The notes below the pieces were generated by a model. The model was not told the origin of the DNA. It searched no databases and saw only the letters and a list, made by a program, of their open reading frames with translations. A stretch of DNA of 64,000 nucleotides from JACKIC01 sp964392305 (GTDB taxonomy: Bacteria; Planctomycetota; UBA1135; UBA2386), in assembly GCA_964392305.1 (NCBI GenBank), contig CAYMPV010000026.1, positions 29,191 to 93,190 of the forward strand. Reading direction: 5' to 3'. The position numbers were made by a program, and so were the translations under genes. Each line of letters opens with the position of its first letter. Position 1 is the first letter of the stretch. Shown here in pieces: positions 34,267 to 42,921 of the stretch.

Positions 34267-35739
34267 TCACTTCGCGGCCGAAGGACCGAGCAGCGTGCCC
34301 TTGGCGACACGCACGAGGCGCTGATCCCCTTCGTCGCAGGCCACCTCGATCTCGACCGCCATGCCGCGCGTGAACTTCGCCCGGTCGACGAACACATGCA
34401 CGGGAATGTGCACGTCGTGCAGCGAGTCGAGCTTCACCTCGGGCATCGCCACCAGCACCTCGACGTCCCCGTTCGTCTTGGGCTCGATCTTGAAGACGCG
34501 AGCACCCGACCGCTTGTTGATCACATAGAGGTCGAAGACGCTGTGCAGCCGCTCGCCCTCGAGCTGGTACGGGCTGCCCGGCGCGCGCTGCAGACTGGCC
34601 TCGAACGGGTGCCGCTTGGTCACCGCGAACCCCATCACGCCCAGACCCAGCAACATCAGGATCGCGTAGAGCACGACGCGACCGCGCAGGAACCGGCGCT
34701 TCCCGGTCTCGAAGCCGCGCTGGCTGTCGTAGCGCACGAGCCCCTTGGGCCGACCGAGCTTGCCCATCACCTCGTCGCAGGCGTCGATGCAATTGGCGCA
34801 GCCGACACACTCGAGCTGCGTGCCGTTGCGGATGTCGATACCGGTCGGACACACCGCCACGCAGCGGTAACAGTCGACGCAGTCGCCGACGCCCTGTTCG
34901 TGGGCCGGCCCGCGCGGCTCACCGCGCTTCTCGTCGTAGCCGACCAGGATCGTATCGGCGTCGTAGAGCGCACCCTGCAGACGGCCGTATGGACAGACGA
35001 CGATGCACAACTGTTCGCGGAACCAGGTGAAGTTGACGAACAGGATCAGCGTCGCCACCAGCACGAACACGAACGCCACCGGGCTCTGGGCTGGCGACGA
35101 AGTGACCGCATCGACGAGGTCCTCGATGCGCATGAAGTAGCCGAGGAACGAGTGGGTGATCACCGCGGCGATGGCGAAGAACACCACCATCTTGATGCCG
35201 CGCCGCACCAGCTTGCCGCCGCGCAGCGGCGCCTTGTCGAGCTTGGCGCGCGCAGCCGCAGGCCCCTCGATCCAGCGCTCGATGCGCCGGAACACCCCTT
35301 CGAGGAACACCGTCTGCGGGCACGCGTAACCGCACCAGACGCGACCGTAGAGCCCCGCGGCGACGAACAGGGCGAAGCCGAGGCCGCTGATGAAGAAGAA
35401 CGCGTACCAGAAGTCCTGTGCGTTGAAGGTCTGCCCGAACAGATAGAAGTGCCGCGTCGGCAGATCGATCAGCAACACCGGGATGCCGTCGATGCGCAGC
35501 CACGGCACCACCACGTAGACGCCGATCAGCACGATCCAGACGGCGTGCTTGATCAACTGGAAACGACCACGCACGTCCGCCGGATGGATCGCGTTGCGCG
35601 AACCGTCCGCGTTGATGCTGAACAAGGTGTCGACGTCGGGGCGCCGCACGACGGCGCGTCCCTTGTGCACCTTGGGCTTGGCGACGGCCTCCGCCGGCGC
35701 GGTGGGCGTCGCGTCACGCTCAGCTCCTGGATCGGTCAT
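34267..35739 (-). CDS. ccoG: Cytochrome oxidase accessory protein CcoG (RdxA/FixG)
   Basis: A 490-residue membrane iron-sulfur protein. It has an N-terminal cytosolic arm, about five helices, GRVWCGYACPQTVFLEGVFRRIE, CIVVCPYGRLQGALYD, and two [4Fe-4S] motifs (CVDCYRCVAVCPTG and CVGCANCIDACDEV). A periplasmic beta domain ends the chain. It helps deliver and reduce copper for the cbb3 oxidase. It is the last gene of the ccoI-S-NO-Q-P-G run, 27 bases after ccoP. Start ATG at 35739. Confidence 0.96.
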   Translation of the reverse strand: MTDPGAERDATPTAPAEAVAKPKVHKGRAVVRRPDVDTLFSINADGSRNAIHPADVRGRFQLIKHAVWIVLIGVYVVVPWLRIDGIPVLLIDLPTRHFYLFGQTFNAQDFWYAFFFISGLGFALFVAAGLYGRVWCGYACPQTVFLEGVFRRIERWIEGPAAARAKLDKAPLRGGKLVRRGIKMVVFFAIAAVITHSFLGYFMRIEDLVDAVTSSPAQSPVAFVFVLVATLILFVNFTWFREQLCIVVCPYGRLQGALYDADTILVGYDEKRGEPRGPAHEQGVGDCVDCYRCVAVCPTGIDIRNGTQLECVGCANCIDACDEVMGKLGRPKGLVRYDSQRGFETGKRRFLRGRVVLYAILMLLGLGVMGFAVTKRHPFEASLQRAPGSPYQLEGERLHSVFDLYVINKRSGARVFKIEPKTNGDVEVLVAMPEVKLDSLHDVHIPVHVFVDRAKFTRGMAVEIEVACDEGDQRLVRVAKGTLLGPSAAK

Positions 35740-35766
35740 GTCGTCACAACGCCGGCGCGCCGCCGG

Positions 35767-36321
35767 TTATTGCTTCTTGGCGTTCGGCTCCGGCGCCTTG
35801 CCCGGCAGGTTGGTGTTCATGATCGACAGCACGTAGGCAGTGGCACGCTGGATGAAGAGCGGGCCCTGCTCCTTGTGCGCGAGCATGCCGCCGGGGCGGC
35901 CGTCGCGGATCGTCGTGTAGATGTCCATCGGCTTGTTGCCGTAGACCCAGTACGCGTCGGTCAGGTTCGGGCCGATGTTGCCGCTCCCGTCCGGCTTGTG
36001 GCAGAGCGCGCACTTGCCTGGATCCTTGAAGATCTTCGCGCCCTCGGCGACGACCGCGGGCTCCTTGGCCAGTTTGAGGAGCAGTTCGTCGGTCACCGGG
36101 TTCTTGGCCAGTTCCGCCTCGAGGTGTGCGGCGGCGATCTGCTGCTCGATGGCGTAGGACTCGATCGGCAGGTCTCCCGTGCCCAGGGTGTGGTAGTGCA
36201 CCCAGTAGGCGATCGAGAAGATGCACGCCAGGTAGAACGTCCACAGCCACCAGTTCGGCAACCGGTTGTCGAACTCCTGGATGCCGTCGAACGTGTGCTC
36301 CCGCAGATTCTCGTTGCTCAT
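35767..36321 (-). CDS. ccoP: cbb3 oxidase subunit III CcoP, single-heme form
   Basis: A 184-residue membrane-anchored cytochrome c. The N-terminus (DGIQEFDNRLPNWWLWTFYL) is the standard CcoP anchor, and one heme motif CALCH follows near residue 105, with GGMLAHK supplying a possible axial Met. Typical CcoP is about 290 residues with two CxxCH motifs, and only one is present here, so electrons would pass through one heme fewer. Start ATG at 36321 with AGAGGAG nearby, inside the ccoQ end. It sits in the cbb3 operon between ccoQ and ccoG. Confidence 0.93.
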   Translation of the reverse strand: MSNENLREHTFDGIQEFDNRLPNWWLWTFYLACIFSIAYWVHYHTLGTGDLPIESYAIEQQIAAAHLEAELAKNPVTDELLLKLAKEPAVVAEGAKIFKDPGKCALCHKPDGSGNIGPNLTDAYWVYGNKPMDIYTTIRDGRPGGMLAHKEQGPLFIQRATAYVLSIMNTNLPGKAPEPNAKKQ

Positions 36322-36326
36322 CGTAC

Positions 36327-36503
36327 TCAGCTCCTCTCGTTGGCGTCGTCTTGGAGCGGCAGGTTGGACATGCGTTGGTACTCGGGACGCCGCGCGCGTT
36401 GGCTGACGCGCACCAGCACCGCGAGGAACATGGCCAGGAACATGACCATCGCGACGACCGGCAGGTCGGTCAGCGAGATGTGACTCAGGAACTCGCGCAG
36501 CAT
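36327..36503 (-). CDS. ccoQ: cbb3 oxidase subunit IV CcoQ
   Basis: A 58-residue protein with one membrane helix (VVAMVMFLAMFLAVLVRVS) and a basic cytosolic tail (QRARRPEY), the form expected of CcoQ/FixQ, which stabilises the oxidase. Its ATG overlaps the stop of ccoNO by one base (TGATG), and it ends 5 bases before ccoP. Identification rests mainly on size, topology and position in the operon. Confidence 0.85.
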   Translation of the reverse strand: MLREFLSHISLTDLPVVAMVMFLAMFLAVLVRVSQRARRPEYQRMSNLPLQDDANERS

Positions 36504-38845
36504 CACTTGCCTCCTTCGGCGGTGCGGGCCTGATCGGGTTCGAGGTTACGACCGAGTCGGAGCAGGTAGGCGATCAGCGCCACGGCTTCCTGGTCGGGTT
36601 GCGCGTCGCTCTTGCCTTGCGTTGCCAGGTCCTTGCACACGTCTTCAGCCTGCTTGCGATGCGACTCCACCGCGTTCGCAACCTGCTCGTCGGTGTAGGG
36701 GATGCCGAGCTTCTTGAGCACGCGCATCTTGTCCTGCGCGAGCGCCGGGTCGGTCTGCGCGTCGAACAGCCACGGGTAGCCGGGCATGATCGAGGCCTCG
36801 GAAGTGAGACGCGGGTCACGCATGTGGTCCCAGTGCCACGCCGCCGGCCACTTGGGACCGACACGCGCGAGGTCCGGCCCGGTGCGTTTGCTGCCCCATT
36901 GGAACGGGTGATCCCACATCGATTCCTCGATGCGACTCGGGGCGCCATACCGCAGCTGCTCGCTGCGGAACGGCCGGATCATCTGCGAATGGCACACGTA
37001 GCAGCCTTCGCGCACATAGATGTCGCGCCCGGTGATCTCGAGCGCCGTGTACGGCAACACACACATCTCGCCATTGGCGGCGAGCGGCACCTTCTTGTCG
37101 AGCACGAGTCCCGGCAGCAGCTCGATGACGCCGCCGATCACCACCGCGATCAGCGTCAACACCGAGAACGCCAGAGGCCGCGACTCGATCATGTCGTGCC
37201 ACGTGTGTTTGCCCTGGTGCGTCGACTTGAACAACATGCCGGCGGCGAAGGCCACCACGGCGAGCAGGATCACGAACCCCATCACGGCGAGGCCGAGGTT
37301 GGGCATCGCGAACATCGACGCGGCGATCAGGCCGAGCACACAGACGAGGACCGGCTTGCTGAACACCAGCTTCGCGGTGCTGGGCTCACCGGGAATCGGC
37401 GCGATGCGGGTGACGGGCACGTCGACCTCGACGGTCACGGCCTTGCCCGACATCGCCGTCGTGACCAGGTTGTAGATCATCATCAGCCAACCGAGCACGA
37501 ACATGAGGCCGCCGAAGCTGCGCGTCATGTACATGATCTGCTGACTGTTGAGGATCGCGTTCCAGTCGGTGTACTGCAGGCCGCCGTCGACGGTCTCGGC
37601 CCGCCACATCAGGCCCTGGCTGATGCCCGAAACCCACATCGAGGCGACGTAGAGCAGGATGCCCACCATGCCGATCCAGAAGTGGTAGTCGGCCATCTTC
37701 GTGCTGTGCAGCTTGGTGCCGAACAGCTTGGGCACGAGCCAATAGAACATGCCCGCGGCCATGAAGCCGTTCCAACCCAGCGCGCCGCTGTGCACGTGAC
37801 CGATGATCCAGTCGGTGTAGTGGCCGAGCGCGCTGACCGACTTGATCGACAGCAGCGGGCCTTCGAAGGTCGCCATGCCGTAGAACGTCACGCCGGCGAC
37901 GAAGAACTTGAGCACCGGATCGGTGCGCACCTTGTGCCACGCGCCGCGCAGCGTCAGCAGGCCGTTGAGCATGCCGCCCCACGACGGCGCCCACAGCATC
38001 AGGCTGAACACCATGCCCAGCGATTGCGCCCAGTCGGGCAACGCGGTGTTGAGCAGGTGGTGCGGGCCGGCCCAGATGTAGATGAACACCAGCGCCCAGA
38101 AGTGCACGATCGACAACCGGTAGCTGAACACCGGGCGATCTGCCGCCTTGGGCAGGAAGTAGTACATGATCCCGAGGATCGGCGTCGTCAGGAAGAACGC
38201 GACCGCGTTGTGGCCGTACCACCACTGCGTCAGCGCGTCCTGCGCGCCGCCGAACACCCCGTAGCTCTTGGTCATCGTCACCGGCAGCGCCAGGTTGTTG
38301 ACGATGTAGAGCACGGCGATCGTGAGGATCGTCGAGATGTAGAACCAGATCGCGACGTAGAGGTTCTTCTCGTTGCGGATCGCGAGCGTCCAGAAGAAGT
38401 TGACCGCGAACGCGACCCAGACGAGCACCACCAGCACGTCGAGCGGCCACTCGAGCTCGGCGTACTCCTTGCTCTGCGTGATGCCGAGCGGCAGCGTCAG
38501 CGCCGCGCCGAGGATGATCGCCTGCCAGCCCCACAGGTGGATCTTGCTCAGCAGGTCGCTGGCCATGCGCGTCTTCAGCAGGCGCTGGCTGCTGTAGTAG
38601 ATGCCGGCGAACATCATGTTGCCGACGAGCGCGAAGATCACCGCGTTGGTGTGCAACGGGCGCAGGCGACTGAACGTCAACCACGGCAGGTCGGCGTTGA
38701 GTACGGGGAAACTCAGCTGCAGCGCGATCAACAGGCCTACGAGCAGGCCGATCGCGCCCCAGCCGACACTCGCCCAGACGAAGCCGCGCACGACGGCGTC
38801 GTCGTAGACGACGCGGCGGGTCTCGGTGACGGTTGCAGTCTGCAT
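36503..38845 (-). CDS. ccoNO: Fused cbb3 oxidase subunits I and II (CcoN-CcoO)
   Basis: A 780-residue fusion. Residues 1 to about 540 are CcoN, with 12-14 helices and metal-ligand histidines in LRPLHTNAV, WWYGHNAVAF, WAGPHHLLNT and IGHVHSGALGWNGF (hemes b, b3 and CuB). Residues about 545-780 are CcoO, a helix followed by a periplasmic cytochrome c with CYVCHSQMIRPF. It reduces O2 to water with very high affinity and pumps protons. Such fusions occur in Bacteroidetes and planctomycetes. No internal stop or start separates the halves. Start ATG at 38845, 3 bases after ccoS. Confidence 0.96.
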   Translation of the reverse strand: MQTATVTETRRVVYDDAVVRGFVWASVGWGAIGLLVGLLIALQLSFPVLNADLPWLTFSRLRPLHTNAVIFALVGNMMFAGIYYSSQRLLKTRMASDLLSKIHLWGWQAIILGAALTLPLGITQSKEYAELEWPLDVLVVLVWVAFAVNFFWTLAIRNEKNLYVAIWFYISTILTIAVLYIVNNLALPVTMTKSYGVFGGAQDALTQWWYGHNAVAFFLTTPILGIMYYFLPKAADRPVFSYRLSIVHFWALVFIYIWAGPHHLLNTALPDWAQSLGMVFSLMLWAPSWGGMLNGLLTLRGAWHKVRTDPVLKFFVAGVTFYGMATFEGPLLSIKSVSALGHYTDWIIGHVHSGALGWNGFMAAGMFYWLVPKLFGTKLHSTKMADYHFWIGMVGILLYVASMWVSGISQGLMWRAETVDGGLQYTDWNAILNSQQIMYMTRSFGGLMFVLGWLMMIYNLVTTAMSGKAVTVEVDVPVTRIAPIPGEPSTAKLVFSKPVLVCVLGLIAASMFAMPNLGLAVMGFVILLAVVAFAAGMLFKSTHQGKHTWHDMIESRPLAFSVLTLIAVVIGGVIELLPGLVLDKKVPLAANGEMCVLPYTALEITGRDIYVREGCYVCHSQMIRPFRSEQLRYGAPSRIEESMWDHPFQWGSKRTGPDLARVGPKWPAAWHWDHMRDPRLTSEASIMPGYPWLFDAQTDPALAQDKMRVLKKLGIPYTDEQVANAVESHRKQAEDVCKDLATQGKSDAQPDQEAVALIAYLLRLGRNLEPDQARTAEGGK

Positions 38846-38848
38846 GGG

Positions 38849-39040
38849 TTACCTCGGATCAGGATCGGAATCGGAGTCACGGGACGACTCGGGCGGCGCG
38901 TCGGCGTCGTCCTCGAGCGGGAGAAGGCACATGCGTTCGGCTTCGTGGCAGTCGCCCTGCCGCGCCGAGAACACGAACAACACGAGTGAGCCGGCGACGA
39001 GCACCAGGCTGCACAGCAGCAGGATCGGGATCACGCTCAC
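38849..39040 (-). CDS. ccoS: cbb3 oxidase assembly protein CcoS
   Basis: A 63-residue protein with a single helix (VIPILLLCSLVLVAGSLVLF) and a short, very acidic tail (ESSRDSDSDPDPR) with two Cys. CcoS is needed to insert heme and copper into the oxidase. The GTG start at 39040 overlaps the ccoI stop as GTGA. Size, topology and its place between ccoI and ccoN support the call. Confidence 0.87.
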   Translation of the reverse strand: MSVIPILLLCSLVLVAGSLVLFVFSARQGDCHEAERMCLLPLEDDADAPPESSRDSDSDPDPR

Positions 39041-41427
39041 GCGTTCCTCCCGGTGCGCGACAGCCGCGTCGCGGTGTGCACGACGAGCGCCAGCGAGCTC
39101 AGCGGCATCAGCACGGCGCACAGCACCGGCGTCATCGCCGCGCAGGCACAGACCACCAGCGTGGTGCCGTTGTAGGCGAGCGCCATCGCCAGGTTGGAAC
39201 GCACGACTCGCGCGTGCCGATCGGCGACCTCGAACAACGCCAGCACGGCACCCGAACGGGCGCCGCGGAAACAGAAGTCGGCGTGGGCGGGCAGCACCGG
39301 CCGGTCCATCGCCGGGGTGCCCGCGCACCAGGCCGCCGCGAACGCGGGCGCGTCGTTGAGCCCGTCGCCGACCATCATCACGTCGTCGTCGTCGAGCGCC
39401 CGGACTGCCGCGGCCTTGTCCTCGGGGCTCATGTCACCGCGCGCCGCTTGCGGATCGATGCCCAACCGGGCGGCGGCGGCGATCACGCGGTCGCTGCGAT
39501 CGCCCGACATCAGATGGACCTGCAGGCCACGCGCACGCAGCGCCTGAACCTCGAGGTCGGCGCCGGCGCGGAAGTCCTCGTCGAGGTCGTAGGCAGCGAC
39601 GAGTTCGCCGTTCTTGGTGAACAGACACTCACGCCCCGCGCGCGTTCCGGCTGCCAGCCCGACGAACTCGCGGCTGCCCAGCCGGTACTCGTCGGCGCCG
39701 CGGCGCGCGATCACACCGTGGCCCGGCACTTCCTCGACGCGCAACGTCGCGTCGAACGGCACGCGCGGCAGCGAGCGCAGGATCGCCTGGCTCACCGGGT
39801 GGTTGCTGCTCGCAACCACGGTCGCCAACACCGGCAAGTCCGCGGCGCACACCTCGCGGCGGGCGCTGGCCAGCAGCCCGCCGAACGTCATCGTGCCGGT
39901 CTTGTCGAACACGACCTTGCGCACGCCGCGCACCTTGTCGAGCAGACTGCGGGTGCGAACGAACACGCCTTCGCGGCGCAGCTGCGCCAGCGCCAGGTGG
40001 AAGGCCAGCGGCGTGGCGATGCCCATCGCGCACGGGCACGTGATCACCAGCACCGACACCGCCACCGGCAGCGCCCGGCTCGGGTCGATCAGGGCCCAGA
40101 CCAGCCCCAGCGCCGCGCTGGCCAGCAGCACGGCGGCTGCGTAGCTGCGGTTGAGCCGTTCCCAGAAGCGCACCTTGCCGCGCGTGTCTTCGCGATCGAC
40201 GGGCTCCTGGCCGAGCAGATCGCCGAGTCCCGAGCTGGCGAAGTCGGCCAGCACCGTGGCCCTCACCGGCGCGCGGCCGGCCTGGAACGCGCCGGCCGGC
40301 AACTCGCCGCCGACACCGATGCTCCGCGGCTCGCTCTCGCCGTTGATCCAGTCGAACGAGAAACTGCCGCCGTCTTCGGCGCGCACCGCAACCGGCACGA
40401 GATCGCCGGGCGCGAGCAACACCTGGTCGCCGACGCGCAGCGCGTGCACACCCACGAGTTCGATGCCCGCCGGCCCGATGCGCCGCACGCGCAGGTGTTC
40501 GGCGCCGTCGTCGGCGAGCACCTGATCGCGGCTCTTCGCCAAGGTGCGCTGCTGCAGGAAGCGTCCACCGAGCATGAACGCCACGAAGATCGACACCGTG
40601 TCGAAGTAGGTTGCGCCACCCGTGAGCTGGCCGTGGACCGATCCGGCGTAGGCCATCACGATGCCGAGCGAGATCGGCAGGTCCATGTGCACGACGCGCA
40701 CCCGCAGCCCCGCCAACGCCGCGCGGAAGAACACCGGCCCGCCGACGACCACGCTGATCGTCGCCATCGCGGCGAGCGCCCAGCCGAACAGCGGCCGCAG
40801 CGCCCCGTCCCCGCCGGCCGACCCGGCGGCGACGACGTCGAGGCCGAAGTAGAGGCTGATCGCGAGGATCATCGCGTTCATCGCCACGGCGGCGCAGATG
40901 CCCAGGCGCAGCAACAGACCCGTGTCGCGTTCGATGCGCCGGCTGGCGGGCGCCATCGGGTAACCGAGTCGGGCCGCGGTGCGCAGGAAACGCTGCGCGG
41001 TGTCGGCGCCGCGCGCATAGACGAGCGTCGCCCGCCCCAGCGAGGCATCGAGGCGGATGTCGACGCTGCCCGGCAGGCGCCGCCACACCGTCTGCAACAG
41101 CCAGACACACGCCGCGCAGCGGATACCTTGCACGTCGAGCACCAGGCGCGTGCAGCGTTCGTCGCTGCCGCGTTGCTCGTGGTCCGCGAGCCAGTCGAAG
41201 GCCGGCACCTGCGGCACCGCGCCGATCGCGCCCGCGTCGCCGCCCCCGAGATCGTAGAAACGCAGCAGGTCCTCGTCGGCGAGCAGCGCGTGCACCGCTT
41301 CGCAGCCGCCGCAGCAGAACGACGAGCTACGCCGTTCGTGTGGCACCGGTAGGCCACAATGCGTACACCGCGTCGTTGCCGCCCCTTCCCTGGTCGCAAC
41401 ATCCGGAGAATTCCGGGTGCGCGACAC
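39037..41427 (-). CDS. ccoI: Copper-translocating P1B-type ATPase CcoI
   Basis: About 796 residues. The N-terminal cysteine cluster (CTHCGLPVP, SFCCGGCEAVH) and a degenerate metal-binding domain (GIRCAACVWLLQ) are typical of CcoI/FixI. Eight helices follow, with the CPC ion motif (TCPCAMGIATPLAFH), DKTGTMTFGG with the phosphorylated Asp, and MVGDGLNDAPAF. It moves Cu(I) across the membrane for oxidase assembly. No ATG fits, and the GTG at 41427 is my choice, so the first 20 residues are uncertain. It is the first gene of the cbb3 operon and diverges from the SafE-like gene 47 bases away. Confidence 0.93.
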   Translation of the reverse strand: MSRTRNSPDVATREGAATTRCTHCGLPVPHERRSSSFCCGGCEAVHALLADEDLLRFYDLGGGDAGAIGAVPQVPAFDWLADHEQRGSDERCTRLVLDVQGIRCAACVWLLQTVWRRLPGSVDIRLDASLGRATLVYARGADTAQRFLRTAARLGYPMAPASRRIERDTGLLLRLGICAAVAMNAMILAISLYFGLDVVAAGSAGGDGALRPLFGWALAAMATISVVVGGPVFFRAALAGLRVRVVHMDLPISLGIVMAYAGSVHGQLTGGATYFDTVSIFVAFMLGGRFLQQRTLAKSRDQVLADDGAEHLRVRRIGPAGIELVGVHALRVGDQVLLAPGDLVPVAVRAEDGGSFSFDWINGESEPRSIGVGGELPAGAFQAGRAPVRATVLADFASSGLGDLLGQEPVDREDTRGKVRFWERLNRSYAAAVLLASAALGLVWALIDPSRALPVAVSVLVITCPCAMGIATPLAFHLALAQLRREGVFVRTRSLLDKVRGVRKVVFDKTGTMTFGGLLASARREVCAADLPVLATVVASSNHPVSQAILRSLPRVPFDATLRVEEVPGHGVIARRGADEYRLGSREFVGLAAGTRAGRECLFTKNGELVAAYDLDEDFRAGADLEVQALRARGLQVHLMSGDRSDRVIAAAARLGIDPQAARGDMSPEDKAAAVRALDDDDVMMVGDGLNDAPAFAAAWCAGTPAMDRPVLPAHADFCFRGARSGAVLALFEVADRHARVVRSNLAMALAYNGTTLVVCACAAMTPVLCAVLMPLSSLALVVHTATRLSRTGRNA

Positions 41428-41474
41428 GCGTTCCGTCGCCGAGACTACCGACTGGTGTCCCACAGGCTTGGCCA

Positions 41475-42116
41475 ATGACCGCGTTCCTCGAGAGTTTCGT
41501 TTTCGGCGCCGCCAACTCGGTGCACTGCGCGTGCATGTGCGGGCCGATCGCCGTAGCGCTCCATGCGAACGCCACGAGCGCACTGTGGTATCACGTCGGG
41601 CGAACGATTGCGTATGGGGCGATGGGCGTAGTTCTCGGCTCCGTCGGCGCGACGATGGGTGCGCGCGACCTCGGCGCACCGACGGCGTGGGTGTCGTTCG
41701 TGCTCGCGGCCGGCCTCGTGCTGCTGGCACTCGTCGGTGAACGCGGGGCGCTGAAGATCCCGGGGCTCGGCGGCGCGGTGCAGGCGGTCCTGCAGCGCGC
41801 GCGGCGCCTGCCGCCGTTCGCCCGCGCCGCGGCGCTCGGTCTGGCCACGCCGCTGTTGCCATGCGGCCTGCTCTGGTCGGCGTTCGCCGGCGCCGCGATC
41901 GCCGGTTCGGCGCTCGGCGGTGGCGCGGTGATGAGCGGCTTCGCGCTCGGTTCCCTGCCGTTGTTGTTCCTGGCCCAGACGCAGGCGGCCCGCCTGGTGC
42001 AACGCTTCGGCCCGACGACGATGCTGCGGGTACAACGCGGCGCGATGCTGTTGGCGGCAGGGGTACTGGTCTGGCGCGGTCTGGTGTCCTGGCAAGGGGA
42101 GAGCTGTTGCCACTGA
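41475..42116 (+). CDS. SafE/UreH-like membrane protein of cbb3 loci
   Basis: A 213-residue protein with about six helices. It opens FVFGAANSVHCACMCGPIA, the His-Cys-Met-Cys motif of the sulfite-exporter-TauE/SafE (UreH_2) family so often found in cco clusters. It also has a second-half LGLATPLLPCGLLWSAFAG and a Cys-His tail (SCCH). A role in copper delivery is likely from the Cys and Met residues and the divergent ccoI, but is not proven. Start ATG at 41475. Its 3' end overlaps the next gene by 10 bases. Confidence 0.85.
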   Translation: MTAFLESFVFGAANSVHCACMCGPIAVALHANATSALWYHVGRTIAYGAMGVVLGSVGATMGARDLGAPTAWVSFVLAAGLVLLALVGERGALKIPGLGGAVQAVLQRARRLPPFARAAALGLATPLLPCGLLWSAFAGAAIAGSALGGGAVMSGFALGSLPLLFLAQTQAARLVQRFGPTTMLRVQRGAMLLAAGVLVWRGLVSWQGESCCH

Positions 42117-42853
42117 CCCTGCGCGTGGTTTCCTGGAACGTGCACAAGTGCGTCGGCGGCCTCGACCGACGCCACGATCCTGCGCGCATCGCCGCGGTGA
42201 TCGCACAGTGCACACCCGACGTCGTGCTGCTGCAGGAAGTCGCGCAGCGCGGACGCTGGTACGGCAACGACCCGCAGGTCGACGTGCTCGGCGAACTGCT
42301 CGGCCTCCCCCACCGCAGCTACTTCGTCAACGTGCGCTTCGGCCCGCGCCGCGGCGAATACGGCAACGCGATCCTGAGCCGTGCGCCGATCGTGCGCACC
42401 GAGAACGTCGACCTCACCCTGCCCGGCAAGAAGGCGCGTTCGGTGTTGCACGCCGAGTTGCGGCTGACCAAACCCGACGGTCACACGCGCCTGCTGCACG
42501 TCTTCAACTTGCACCTGGGCCTGTCCGAACGCGAACGCCGCGAGCAGCTGACGCGGTTCCTCGACTGCGGCCCGATCCGCTCGGTGCACGCCGACACGCC
42601 GCTGGTCGTCGCGGGCGACTTCAACGACGTCTGGGGCTCGCTGGGCAAACGCCTGCTGGTGCCCGCAGGCTTCCACGGTCCAGCGCGACCGCCGAAGACG
42701 TTCCCGGCGTGGGCACCCGTGCGCGCGCTCGACTCACTGTTCGTGCGAGGCAATTGCGAGCTACTGTCGCTGACGCGGCCGCGCAGCAAGGGGGCACGCA
42801 CCGCCTCGGATCACCTGCCGCTGGTCGCAGACCTGCGCGTCTGGCCACACTGA
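42107..42853 (+). CDS. Endonuclease/exonuclease/phosphatase family protein
   Basis: A 248-residue Mg-dependent hydrolase with the EEP fold: VVSWNVHKCVGG, DVVLLQEV (catalytic Glu), FNLHLGLSERERREQL, VAGDFNDVWGS and ASDHLPLVADL (catalytic Asp and His). Members cleave DNA, phospholipids or phosphoinositides; with no signal peptide this one is cytosolic. The probable start is TTG at 42107, with AGGGGAG 6 bases before it inside the end of the SafE-like gene; a GTG at 42125 is the alternative. Translation is probably coupled. Confidence 0.85.
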   Translation: MPLTLRVVSWNVHKCVGGLDRRHDPARIAAVIAQCTPDVVLLQEVAQRGRWYGNDPQVDVLGELLGLPHRSYFVNVRFGPRRGEYGNAILSRAPIVRTENVDLTLPGKKARSVLHAELRLTKPDGHTRLLHVFNLHLGLSERERREQLTRFLDCGPIRSVHADTPLVVAGDFNDVWGSLGKRLLVPAGFHGPARPPKTFPAWAPVRALDSLFVRGNCELLSLTRPRSKGARTASDHLPLVADLRVWPH

Positions 42854-42909
42854 AGGAGCGTTGCGGGTCGGTGGACCGGACTGGACGCCCGCGCCGTCGC
42901 GACCGCGGG

Positions 42910-42915
42910 TATCCT
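42910..42915 (+). promoter_or_regulatory. Putative -10 box (TATCCT) before the exported protein gene
   Basis: TATCCT lies 6 bases before the ATG at 42922, and no Shine-Dalgarno is present, as expected for a leaderless mRNA. The same hexamer precedes the gene starting at 991 on the minus strand. Confidence 0.45.
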
Positions 42916-42921
42916 GCCGCG

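Noticed and set aside
36503..38845. Frameshift or lost stop explaining the CcoN-CcoO fusion
   Set aside because: The reading frame is continuous with a sensible linker, and such fusions are known from related groups, so it is likely genuine.
36599..38989. Long open frame antisense to ccoNO, and similar frames antisense to other genes (for example 14543-16618 and 50197-51741)
   Set aside because: They mirror real genes with clear protein motifs. Their Arg/His/Gln/Asp-rich translations are what high-GC codon bias produces on the opposite strand.
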